The position numbers and the translations under genes were made by a program. From Rutpela maculata (taxonomy: Eukaryota > Arthropoda > Insecta > Coleoptera > Cerambycidae): 64,000 bases of DNA. The DNA is taken from NCBI GenBank assembly GCA_936432065.2, contig OW386290.2, positions 56,066,843 to 56,130,842 on the forward strand, given 5' to 3'. The notes under the pieces are model-generated. The model ran no database searches. It had not been told where the DNA came from and saw only the letters and a list, made by a program, of their open reading frames with translations. The stretch's first letter is position 1; every line of letters begins with the position of its first letter. Below, piece after piece: positions 34,140-43,819 of this stretch.

Positions 34140-34967
34140 TTACAGTGGGGGAGCACCGTCGTGCTGATAAAAAATGTTTCTATGTTCAGCGAGAGGTACA
34201 TTTTCCAAATAGTTATTACTCATATTTTGTAAAATATTTAGTATCTTTCACCCAAAAAAAAAAAAACAAAAACAAAAAAATTAACTATACATATTAGCAG
34301 AAGAAGAAATCTTTTTAAGTTACTGTTTAAATTTTCTTGATAAAATTCTAATGCTACCACTCTGTAGTTTTTTATGGTGCAATAAACATTAAACTGCCAA
34401 CTTCCTTGAAAATTTCGCTCCCTGAACACTTGAGGATTCGAGTCACTTTAGTAATGCGAATTGTGTCGATTAAAAAGTTCGTCTTTGGTAAATTTAGCTT
34501 CATATAATATATCCCAAATAAGAATCGTCGCCTACAGACCTTATTAGAATAAATTCACAACAATTTTCTCTTCTTAGAAAATCTGTTTCTTTTAATCGTT
34601 GAACCATTTGGAACGAAAACTGGTGAAAATGTTCAATTAAGATTCTGTGAACTGAATCCTTGCATAGTTCCGATTCTAGAGCAGCTTGTCTTAATGACAT
34701 CATTGGAAATGCATGAAAATATCCCAGAATTGCTATTTCTACGTTTTCGTCATCAATGAGCTTCCGCTTTTGAATTCTTGCCTTGACAGAGCCATAGTTT
34801 TTAAAATTATCCAGTATGCGTTTTACAGTGTTTGGTGACGGTTTCCGTTTTTGTGGATATCGAGTAGCAAATGTACTACAAGTTATTGATATTGCTTTAT
34901 CACATTTTCCATAAATAATAAATAAATTCAAAAAGTCTTCGTGGGTGTAATTTAAACGCGGTGGCAT
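34140..34967 (-). pseudogene. Mariner-like transposase, DUF4817-type HTH and first catalytic part
   Basis: ATG at 34967 opens 155 codons: YTHEDFLNLFIIYGKCDKAI, RYPQKRKPSPNTVKRIL, LRQAALESELCKDSVHRIL, VQRLKETDF. These are the two helix-turn-helix units typical of insect DUF4817 transposases. After a frameshift near 34510 the frame reads FTKDELFNRHNSHYWSD, VFRERNFQGSWQFNVYC (34480-34370) and FYQHDGAPP (34170-34145), where DGAP carries the second catalytic Asp. The first catalytic D (usually FTDE) reads FTKDE. Confidence 0.8.
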
Positions 34968-35646
34968 TTTTTTGACATAAGAGAATGACTGATGACATTA
35001 CTGATTGTTTCTAAACAGGGCTAATTTGATAAAAATTTTACTAACATTTCTTGAATTTTTAGGAAATCGCAAATCGCAAAAGTTGTAACTTAAACCCCCA
35101 CAATGCTGATATCAGAAAAAAAGGAATTTAATTTTACATAACTTGATATAAAAAATATCCATTTGACCTAAACAAGTTTTCGCGGTTTGAAGTTTACAAA
35201 ATGTAACGTCAAAAATGGAACACTTGGTATACTTTTATTGAATGTAGTTGAATTGTAGAGTACAGCTCTCCTTGTGTTCTTTCTACATCTCAAAAAGCAA
35301 ATGAGTATCTTTTACGCGAAGAAAGTTATAGAGGTTATTGTAAACCATTACACCTGTCAATTTTTTTTTAATGTCAAATATATCTGAAACGGCTGGGTTT
35401 AGGCATAGGGTATGTTTCTGACTCATAATTTTATGCTCTTTTTGAAAACTCTAAAATATATAGGGTGTTCCATTTAAAATAAGCCAGTTGGTATCGACTT
35501 CCGGTATAACCGGAAGTGCCAGATGCTTGTAATTATTTTAGTTGGATTGGCCACACTGCCATTAGTAGCTCCCTAAATTTTCAAAATTTTCTGGTGCGTA
35601 CTTTTCCCTACATCGATCGATGCAGTTCCTGGTGAGACACGCTGTA

Positions 35647-35990
35647 TAAGTATTACTTGATTATTCGAAGGCCTTCGATACTTTAAATCATCAAATGCTA
35701 CTATCAATTTTAAATTATATGGGTCTTGCAGAATTAGCATCTCTATTTGCACATTACTTAACAGCAAGGTCTCAAGCGGTGGTTTATAAACGTAACACAT
35801 CTAATTACTTAAATATTTCCAAAGGCGTTCCGCAAGGTTCGATCTTGGGCCCACTGCTATTCAGTATATGCACCTCAAATTTTCCATCCATTTTTGTCTC
35901 TTGTTCACAATACTATTCTGCTGACGATACACAATTATACATATCTTTCATTTACCAAAAAAGTAGGCCTTGCGTGTCAAAATCGACAAA
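35647..35990 (+). pseudogene. LINE ORF2 reverse transcriptase, continuation
   Basis: DYSKAFDTLNHQMLLSILNY, then GVPQGSILGPLLFSICTS and ADDTQLYISF at 35660-35957. It joins the RT fragment ending at 31079 across the mariner-like element. It ends abruptly after the YADD region, so the RT thumb is deleted before the 3' UTR. Confidence 0.82.
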
Positions 35991-36443
35991 AACTAAAAAA
36001 GAAAATAATAAAAGTTTTTTTAATTTTTGACCAAGACCCGTAGGTCTGCCGAGATCGAAAACTTGGATTTAGCATTAATTTTTAATCCTATACAACATAT
36101 TAAAAAAGCATAGGTACCTGATTTAGCGTCAGGCTTTTTTGATGACAAGGTTACTGGATTATTAGAGAAATGTTTGTTTTTTTATAATTATTCATGTACA
36201 GTGGAATGAAGGAATGAAGAATACAAGCAATTTTGGGTTAGGTGGAAGAACAGGACTGTCCACTGAGTCTCGCCCAAACTACTTGGTGATTATTCTGTAA
36301 TGTATCTTTTTTGTAATAAAGACCTTTATTATCATTATTATTATAGTTCGCGACCATCACAAGAAAATTCTAAACTTTCGACAATTTGATACACGTTGCC
36401 CCATTATATTTTGACCATTTTTAAACTTATATAACTTGTGAAC

Positions 36444-37708
36444 TATACTCGATCTCAAATAAGAATGCAGTGTGCGTAAAGATAGGGAACCTGAATCCTT
36501 GTCTCTGATTGGTAAATTTACAAGCAAAGTTCACATACGAAAAAATTAGTAAATAAGAACAGATTTCTTGCCAGGTCCGGAAAATACTTTATAAGTAATA
36601 TTGAAATGAAATATTTTATTAAAAATATTTTTATACAACTTTGTTTGTATACAGGGTGTCCCAATTTTCACGGTAACACCTTCGTAACTAAAATTGCATA
36701 CATCTATTTAATTCATTCCATAGACGTGCGAATTTGGGGGGGCTGAAAACGGGGTCAATTTTCAGATGAATCGTCTTATTAGGGACTTTTTATAAAAAAA
36801 ATATTAGCACATTGCACCTTAAAACCCCATTGTGCCAAATTTTGTTGAAATAACAAAATATTTAAGAAAAAACTGAATAATTGTTTAAACAACAAATAAT
36901 GACAGAAGGAAACTACAAAGCCTTAAGCTTTCATTACTGTCAAGTTAAAAATTTTGTTTACGGTGATTGGATTTAAAACAAATAAACTGGAAAGGGCCCG
37001 TGTAAAAGGACAGAACTTTTTGGCGAGTACCATGATATTTTTGATTATTACTTCAAATTTGTAACAAGAATGTAAAATAACTTTGTTTCTAACTTCACTT
37101 CGAACCGAGTTAAAGGCCATTAATCCTTGTTTGTAACTCTAAAACTACTCGAGATATTTTAACAAAATTTGGCACGATGGGGTTTTAAAGGATGATCTAT
37201 AAAATGGTGGTAATATTTTTCTTATAAAACGATCCCTAATTTACCTGAAAATTGACCCAAATTTAAAATAAATTGATTTACTAATAATTGAGCTATGAAT
37301 GTGTAACCGTGGCAATTGGGACAGATTGTATATACAGGGTGTTATTAAAAAAGTATGTCAATCACTTAACCACAGATTCAGCACCTTAAAAAAAGTTGAT
37401 TGAACCTAATTTACCTCTATCCAAAATCGCACCCCCATGAAGATACAGCCCTCTAAAGTAGGAAACAAAAAAATATATTCATTAAATATTGTAAAAATGG
37501 CAACAGATATTTTCTTCAATACTGGTACGCTGTGACATATGTCAGAGGGTAACAGTTTAAAGTAATAATATTTTAAAATAAAGTTTTAGAAATGGCTGAT
37601 TTAGGGTTAAACAACTCTTCTCCCAACCCCCTTGTAAGTAGTACGCCTATGATTTTTTTGGTATATTGCATTTTATAGAAACTGCATTCTTAACTGAGAT
37701 GGACTATA
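36444..37708. mobile_element. TA-flanked MITE Y (nested in X)
   Basis: 36446-37706: left end TACTCGATCTCAAATAAG, right end complement TAGTCCATCTCAGTTAAG, both followed by AATGCAGT. TSD TA. The uninterrupted site is preserved in X's right arm (near 41320). It contains MITE Z. Confidence 0.78.
36648..37332. mobile_element. TA-flanked MITE Z (nested in Y)
   Basis: 36650-37330 (681 bp): TACAGGGTGTCCCAATT start, AATTGGGACAGATTGTA end, TSD TA. A further TACAGGGTGTTATT end begins at 37333, sharing that TA, but its partner end is missing. Confidence 0.78.
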
Positions 37709-37969
37709 GTTCAGATAATGAAATGCGGTTTTCGCCAGTTTTCTAATTTTGATAAGCTATTTCCTGAATATCCGTCTTTTTTTGTTCACTTCCGGTTTAA
37801 CCGAAAATGACATAGCGTATTTTCGAGGATAGTTATGATGTTATTTCAAATGGAACACCCTGTATGGAAAGCCTATTGTTTCCCATTTCCAAAAAATAAA
37901 TATTTGTCATTTAAATTATGCGATGGTCTTATAAGCCTTTAAGGTGAATGTGAATAGGTACTGCGTTTT

Positions 37970-38262
37970 TTACACAAAATTGTAATCGTCTGGAAAATCT
38001 GTTTCCTTTAATTCTTGATGTATCTGAATTTTATAAGCATAAAATTTTAGAACATTTTTCATAACATTATGAACAGTAGTTTTCGGAATACCTGTTGCGG
38101 AAGAAATTTTTCTTGTAGCAGAGGAAGGATCATTTTGTGTCATTTTCAAAATTTCAATTGCATTATTAAGCGTATTTTCATTATTTGGTGTTCTTTTTTT
38201 ACAATCAATACAACCCGAATTCCAAAAGTTTCTATACCACTTTCTTACTGAATTTTTTTTTT
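37970..38262 (-). pseudogene. Mariner-like transposase N-terminus of X
   Basis: Minus strand from 38262 reads SVRKWYRNFWNSGCIDCKKR, TLNNAIEILKMTQNDPSSAT, RKISSATGIPKTTVHNVMKN and YKIQIHQELKETDF. This is the second HTH and linker of a DUF4817-family transposase. It stops at TAG near 37976; the catalytic domain is absent. The 5' side is truncated by the sequence starting AGGTTCCTACATTTT at 38264. Confidence 0.75.
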
Positions 38263-38263
38263 A

Positions 38264-38900
38264 GGTTCCTACATTTTGAAAAAAAATGTAGTATAGGTTT
38301 TGCATTTTTCCGGTTGACCATCGAAACCCGAAAAAAACGTCGGATCGAAATGAAAGTCATATATATCAACTCGAGAGCGAATTTAGAAAATTCCGTCCGT
38401 CTGTCGGTAGGTCTGTCTGTCTGTCATGCTTAGCCCTCCCCCTAATCCGTTTTCGGATTTCGATGAAACTTGGGTGGTTAATAGGAGATCTTTAGAAAAC
38501 CTTACCGCTGGAAGCTCCGCTCCGTTCGGAAACTGGAAGTACCCGATATAGACGTTTCAATTATTCGGGAAAAATTGAATAACTCGGTAACGGGCAGTCG
38601 GATCGAGATATTTCAAAAAAGAAATTGTGCCGCTGGCAACGATCTACAGATAAGTATACCAGAGGTTATGTCAAAAAACAAATAGAAATTGAATATTTTT
38701 GCAAAAAACTGTTTTTCTCGAAATCGGGCTAGGAAGCACGATAACTGTCCAGGATATTGATCAATTTCGATGGTACACGGCCATAAATGAAGCCTATTGC
38801 TGGCGGCCCGAATCCGTTGACAGCAAGTATTTTTTCCAAGACCGAGTATGATTTTACAAAGAAATTAATAACTCCCGAACAGAAGGTCCAATTTTAATTT
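38264..38900 (+). repeat. Hairpin-led module with GTCCGTCTGTC tract, copy 1
   Basis: Begins with the hairpin CTACATTTT...AAAATGTAG (38270-38293). About 110 bp later CCGTCCGTCTGTCGG and repeated GTCTGTCT follow, then AAGCACGATAACTGTCCAGG at 38726. Similar architecture recurs at 55785-55960 and 57320-57620. Unknown class, non-coding. Confidence 0.55.
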
Positions 38901-39137
38901 TCAAAAATGGCGATTGTAGGGCTCGATTAAGTCTATTAGGTGATGTTTGTGAGAAATTTGACAAAACAAAAGTGAATCTACAAATCCTGGAAAACTTGAT
39001 TTTTTTGATAAATTCTACAAATACCCAACAGTTTCCTAATAAAAATCGAAAATTAAGTATTCCGTTGATCATTCTCTATAACCAGTATAAGGCACGGACC
39101 AAATCTGAAATAGAGTTTTTTCGAAAAATTAAAAATA

Positions 39138-39141
<4 letters not shown>

Positions 39142-39194
<53 letters not shown>
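39142..39194. repeat. (AT)n microsatellite
   Basis: About 26 AT units adjoining the 364-bp tandem array on its left. Confidence 0.95.
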
Positions 39195-39199
<5 letters not shown>

Positions 39200-39946
39200 T
39201 TTACCTCTCACCGTCACTTCATTTGATTCAGTTTGTATAAGACTAGCAAGTTGACCACTATCATTTGTCTGTTCCATGACCTATAGCATACTGAGGAGAA
39301 CATAATAAGTTCGAAACCGGTCTTTGTCTGGTTAGGAACAGACAAATGATAGTTGGTTACTGATCACGATTTGAAGGTGTAATTCAATGCAGGTCGGGGT
39401 ATTTGCCCGCTGAGTAGATGTTTCCTTCAAATCCTATTTCACAAACAGTGAGTATAGCCCACTAAGGCTAGAGGTCGCTGCTCTTGGTACTTGGAAAAAA
39501 GCAAGTCGCTATACGCCAGTGACATTTATTTGTCCGACGTATAGTAGCATCTGACCATATGAGAGTTTACCTCTCACCGTCACTTCATTTGATTCAGTTT
39601 GTATAAGACTAGCAAGTTGACCACTATCATTTGTCTGTTCCATGACCTATGGCATACTGAGGAGAACATAATAAGTTCGAAACCGGTCTATGTCTGATTA
39701 GGAACAGACAAATGATAGTTGGTTACTGATCACGGTTTGAAGGTGTAATTTAATGCAGGTCGGGTTATTTGCCCGCTGAGTAGTTGTTTCCTTCAAATCC
39801 TGTTTCATAAACAGTAAGTATAGCCCACTAAGGCTAGAGGTCGCCGCTCTTGGTACTTGCAAAAAAGCAAGTCGCTATACGCCAGTGACATTTGTCCGAC
39901 GTATAGTAGCATCTGACCATATGAGAGTTTACCTCTCACCGTAAAC

Positions 39947-39949
<3 letters not shown>
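39193..39949 (+). repeat. 364-bp tandem repeat, 2.1 copies
   Basis: Units start ATGAGAGTTTACCTCTCACC at 39193, 39558 and 39921 (partial). Each unit contains a 19-bp inverted repeat (ACTATCATTTGTCTGTTCC and its complement about 80 bp apart). Flanked by AT microsatellites on both sides. Confidence 0.92.

Positions 39950-39950
<1 letters not shown>

Positions 39951-39985
<35 letters not shown>
39951..39985. repeat. (AT)n microsatellite
   Basis: About 17 TA units at the right edge of the tandem array. Confidence 0.95.
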
Positions 39986-39988
<3 letters not shown>

Positions 39989-40458
39989 CAAAGATGCATG
40001 ACCACGTCCGGTATATCAGAGTGGCAGTCCGCCCGAATATAAAATGGTAAGTCTGAAATCACTCCGCTGATGTTTCTGCATTTTATAATTCTCTATTGCT
40101 ATATTCTTGAGTGAAATTTTGGAAAATTAAGTAATAAAAATATAAATAATATATAATTGTCCATAGAATTATTTAAAAAAATATTACAAATTGATAAATT
40201 CTCCGTACGATACATACGAATGCAAAACAAAACAGGCTTTACTATGAAACAAATTTTGATATTGTGCCTTCTCGAAAAAGTCTCTATTTTGGTAATACAC
40301 GAAATTATCTATAGCTGTCCAAACCAAAAAAAATGAAGATCATACCGGGGAAAATTCTATCTCTATAAATATTTGACCGATTTTCATTTACTAAATAACA
40401 ATATAACCGATGCCCTTTCTGTATTTCAAAATGTAGTTAGCCTTTACTTTAGTCAATG

Positions 40459-40740
40459 GGACGGTAGTACAGTGGTTTAACGCGTCTAGCTTGCATACTG
40501 GCGTACCTAGCGAAGCAGGTTCAATCCCCGCTCATCGCGAAATAATTTTAATTATAAAATTATCCCCAAGAAGTGGTTCGGACTCCACTATAAACTGTAG
40601 GGCCTCCTTTCTCTTTACCTAACACAAAACCATTCTGGATTTTCAAGGAGTTACTTCGGTGACTTGAGAAGCGGTTAAGAAAACATTTTTTTTTTCAAGA
40701 AAAAAAAAAGAAAAAACATGTCAAAATGTACTGAGTCACC
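40459..40740 (+). mobile_element. tRNA-derived SINE
   Basis: The head 40459-40538 has a D-arm (TAGTACAGTGGTTTAACGCG), an anticodon-loop-like CTTGCATAC and a T-arm GCAGGTTCAATCCCCGC. A body follows (AAGAAGTGGTTCGGACTCC, GGAGTTACTTCGGTGACTTG), then poly-T/A-rich sequence to about 40735. TSD not resolved. Confidence 0.65.
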
Positions 40741-41771
40741 CTACGACCCCCTGCTGAAAAGGTACTGAATCATCCCAACAGGGATAAAAAGCATATAAAA
40801 TGTAGTTTTCAACTTGTTAAACATAGTTCTAAATCTTCTTTGTGTTATTTTGTAAGATTTAGTTTCAGCAAAAAAGATTACATACTTAGCTTTTTCACTT
40901 AAAGCAAACATTTCTCTTAAAGAAACTCAAGTACCTACCCGAGTTGTCAATAAACTAATTTGACGTTTACAAGTGATGTCTTTTATTTCTATAGTCTACC
41001 GAGTAGCCTACTTTGTGAATCATTATTTTTTTCGTAGCATTTCGATAAAACGCAGTATTCACTTTAAAAGCTTATAAAGCCATCACTCTGTATAATTTCC
41101 ATGGCAAATATGGACTTTTTGGAAAGGGGAAACAATGGGCTTTCCAACTGTTGAAAAATATAGAGGGTGTTCCATTTGAAATAACAAAGTTGCCCTATCC
41201 CCGAAAATACGCTGTCATTTCCGCTTAAACCGGAAGTGAACAAAAAAAGACAGATACTCAGGAAATAACTTATCAAAATTAGAAGAACACTGGCGAAAAC
41301 GGCATTTCATTATCTCAACTAGTTCAAAAGTTATATAGGTTTAAAAAGGGTCAAAATATAATGGGGCAACCCGGTACATACTTTCTATAATTTTTTCTTA
41401 GTGACATGAAGTGTGATAATGACAAGATTAATTATTTTAAATAAATCTTCTTGCACCAATTGAAACTTGAAAGTGATTTGAATCACAAGAATTTTTTTTT
41501 CTTTTAGATACCAAATGATGGCAACTTTGGATATGTTTTCCCGTAGGCTCACAAAAATTTCACTGCGAATTAGTGTTTTGTAAGTAGTAATCAACTGTAC
41601 CTACATAAAAATTTCAGAAAAATCTACTTGGGACTCAGGATCTCTCTTGTTTTGGTGCTATGTCCTTTAAATCTTTTTGGCCAGTATACGCTCCCAGGTA
41701 GTGCAGTACAATGACCATATAATACAAGTTCACTTTTAAGCAAACATTTCTATGTTATCTCAAAACTAATC

Positions 41772-41975
41772 AAAGAAATTACATGTCTTTTAAAACATCT
41801 CGATTTTTCAGGCATCATGTCTATCCATCTCAAAATTAATTTCTTACGTCGAGTTACCATTGCGCATTAAACAGCTTCAATAGCTTCAGTCTTCAAATTA
41901 CGTGTCTTTTAAAGCAACCCTCTATTTTTCATGCATCATGTCTGTCCATCTTAAAATAAATTTCTTATATCCAAT
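41772..41975 (+). repeat. Two diverged tandem units of about 120 bp
   Basis: Both units read AATTAC.TGTCTTTTAAA, then ATTTTTCA.GCATCATGTCT, then TCCATCT.AAA and TTTCTTA. No coding content. Confidence 0.75.
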
Positions 41976-41999
41976 AAGCATTTAAATCCGGCGTAAAAA

Positions 42000-43115
42000 A
42001 ATGCAGTAAAACCATTTCTGGTTACACTGTTTTATTTTTATTACCGACTGTTTAGTTTTCATCCACAATCTAATAGTTACAAAACTGGATGAGCTTGACA
42101 GTGTATCGAGTTTTGTTTACCGGCGCGCGGCCTAACTATCGAGGGATTCACTGCCTACCTTATGTAAGTTTTATAATTTTGTTTTAATTACCTTTGGTAC
42201 GTGATTAAGTAACAGCTTAGATAATTTTTAATTGCATTTGGTTTTGTGGTTCAGATCAAGTTAAGTTACGATGTAGCTATGGGTGATTTATATACGAAAG
42301 TATACATTAATTATGAATTAGCAATAGGAAGGTTTATAAACATTTATCTACACGGGTGGTCCTAAGTACGTTCGGATATTGAAGGGGGCGACATTTTGGA
42401 TAATTTTAACTAAACTAAACGATTATGTTCTCGAGTTACAAGGTGTTTAATTTAAAAGAAAATAAACATTTTAATATATATATTACAAAAACCCCCGTAA
42501 ATAGATATTTTATTTTAGAAAGATTGTCATATAGATTAAATTTCAATTTTTTTATATTTTAATAGTAAATGTTTTAAAGAAAAGTTTCTTATTATGCAAG
42601 GGAGCCATTTTTATAGGAGGTGGATGACATTCCTTTTCGGGTGGTGCGGTGGCACCTAAAGAGAGAATAACCAAAAAATAACTGAATGATAACTAAGTTT
42701 TTGGGAAAAAAGGCTTTATACAATTTTTCAAAATCCAATTCTCAAATTGTCTGTCAAAATATATTTGCCGATTTTCCAGTCCGACGCGTGGAAATCGTCT
42801 TTTTCATGCCGAGGAGGAACGCCGCGTTTACGAACATTTAATAGACTAGGCGCAATTATGTCGTACAAGAAGTTATACGAGGATATGTATAAATTGCATT
42901 TATGTACGCGGGCACCTAGACTATAAGGGCCAGTTGTATAGGTTTAGTTTAAATCACAAGCTACAGTTAAACTTAGGTTAAGCCTCTAATGTCCATTGTA
43001 TAAGTGACTGTAACGGCCACCTAGGGTTTAACTATCAACTGGTGGATGAAGTACCGGTTAAACTCCAAGCTGCGGTTGAGCACATGCGCAAATTGACAAA
43101 TATGTGTGATGTAAT
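42000..43115. other. Unassigned region
   Basis: AT-rich with no assigned gene. At 42780-42850 one plus frame reads RGNRLFHAEEERRVYEHLI, faintly like a DNA-binding transposase N-terminus, but too short to call. Confidence 0.3.
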
Positions 43116-43745
43116 GTTTTTATCAGTGGCGGCTGGTGAAATTTCAATAATTTTTTTTTCGTCTGTGGCGTATGGGACCCATACGAAATATGGGAACTAA
43201 CATCTAGAGAAGCACTCCTCTAATGATCCGTAAAAATTTTGAAAAATCAGTTTGCGAAAATTTTTTTCAAAATTCGGTTGCTCCCCCTAGGTCTCCTGTT
43301 TAAAATTATTTTTTTTGTCATATACATTTTACTTTTCATAAAAATACAACAACAGGTTTTGGAGTTTATGAAAATATTTTCATTATTAACTGAAATACAA
43401 TGAACTGAAATTTTGTAATTTACAATTTAACAAATTATAAAATTTCAATTCGTTGTATCTCAGTTAGTAATGAAAATATTTTCATAAACTCCAAAACCTG
43501 TTGTTGTATTTTTATGAAAAGTAAAATGTATATGGCAAAAAAAATAATTTTAAACAAGAGTCCCTAGACCTGGGGGGGGGAACCGAATTTTGAAAAAAAT
43601 TTTCGCAAACTTCTTTTTCAAAATTTTTTAGGGGTCGTTAGAGGAGTGCTTCTCTAGATGTTAGTTCCCATATTTCGTATGGGTCCCATGTGCCACAGAC
43701 GAGAAAAAAATTATTGAAATTTCACCAGCCGCCACTGGTTTTTAT
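43116..43745. mobile_element. 614-bp palindromic hAT MITE with 8-bp TSD
   Basis: The element 43124-43737 starts CAGTGGCGGCTGGTGAAATT and ends with its complement. Its halves are reverse complements for about 300 bp each with few mismatches, centred near 43430. The 8-bp duplication GTTTTTAT at 43116-43123 and 43738-43745 is exact. It can form a long hairpin. Confidence 0.92.
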
Positions 43746-43819
43746 AACCTCAATACTGTGCAGTCCTTCCTTTCACTGAAATCCGTTTTTACAGAAAACA
43801 TATATATTATTATTAAAAT

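Larger units (their letters stand above)
31078..35648. mobile_element. Mariner-like element with DUF4817-type transposase and giant inverted arms
   Basis: The element 31080-35646 starts TACAGGGTGTCTCA and ends TGAGACACGCTGTA, with TSD TA on both sides inside the plus-strand LINE. Arms of about 0.8 kb (31080-31905 and 34830-35646) are inverted copies that include the non-coding end and the beginning of the transposase ORF. Transposase runs on the minus strand. About 1.8 kb of unassigned AT-rich DNA (32330-34100) splits the catalytic domain and includes degenerate 25-bp repeats at 32660-32830. Confidence 0.82.
29504..36348 (+). mobile_element. LINE, plus strand, interrupted twice
   Basis: It starts inside the endonuclease (LGDFNID at 29510), runs through linker and early RT to 31079, is broken by a mariner-like element (31080-35646), and resumes at 35647 to the YADD region. 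After a deletion it ends with a 3' UTR carrying AATAAAGACC and a (TTA)n tail at 36320-36348. A 5S-derived SINE sits at 30432-30793. It is head-to-head with the minus-strand LINE. Confidence 0.8.
36390..41376. mobile_element. Mariner-like element X with nested insertions
   Basis: The element 36392-41374 has TA at both ends. The left terminus GTTGCCCCATTATATTTTGA matches the right in inverse orientation (41345-41370). Inverted arms about 300 bp long, ignoring insertions, include GTGTTCCATTTGAAATAAC and GGAAACAATGGGCTTTCC. The left arm is interrupted by MITE Y; the middle contains a transposase start, then unrelated DNA. Confidence 0.75.

Noticed and set aside
28000..36348. A single LINE inverted by twin priming
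   Set aside because: The two head-to-head RT fragments overlap in the VPQGSILGPL-YADD region yet differ strongly in sequence, so they are two different copies or families.
39053..39277. ORFs containing long IYIYIY runs
   Set aside because: Translation of the AT microsatellite, not a protein.
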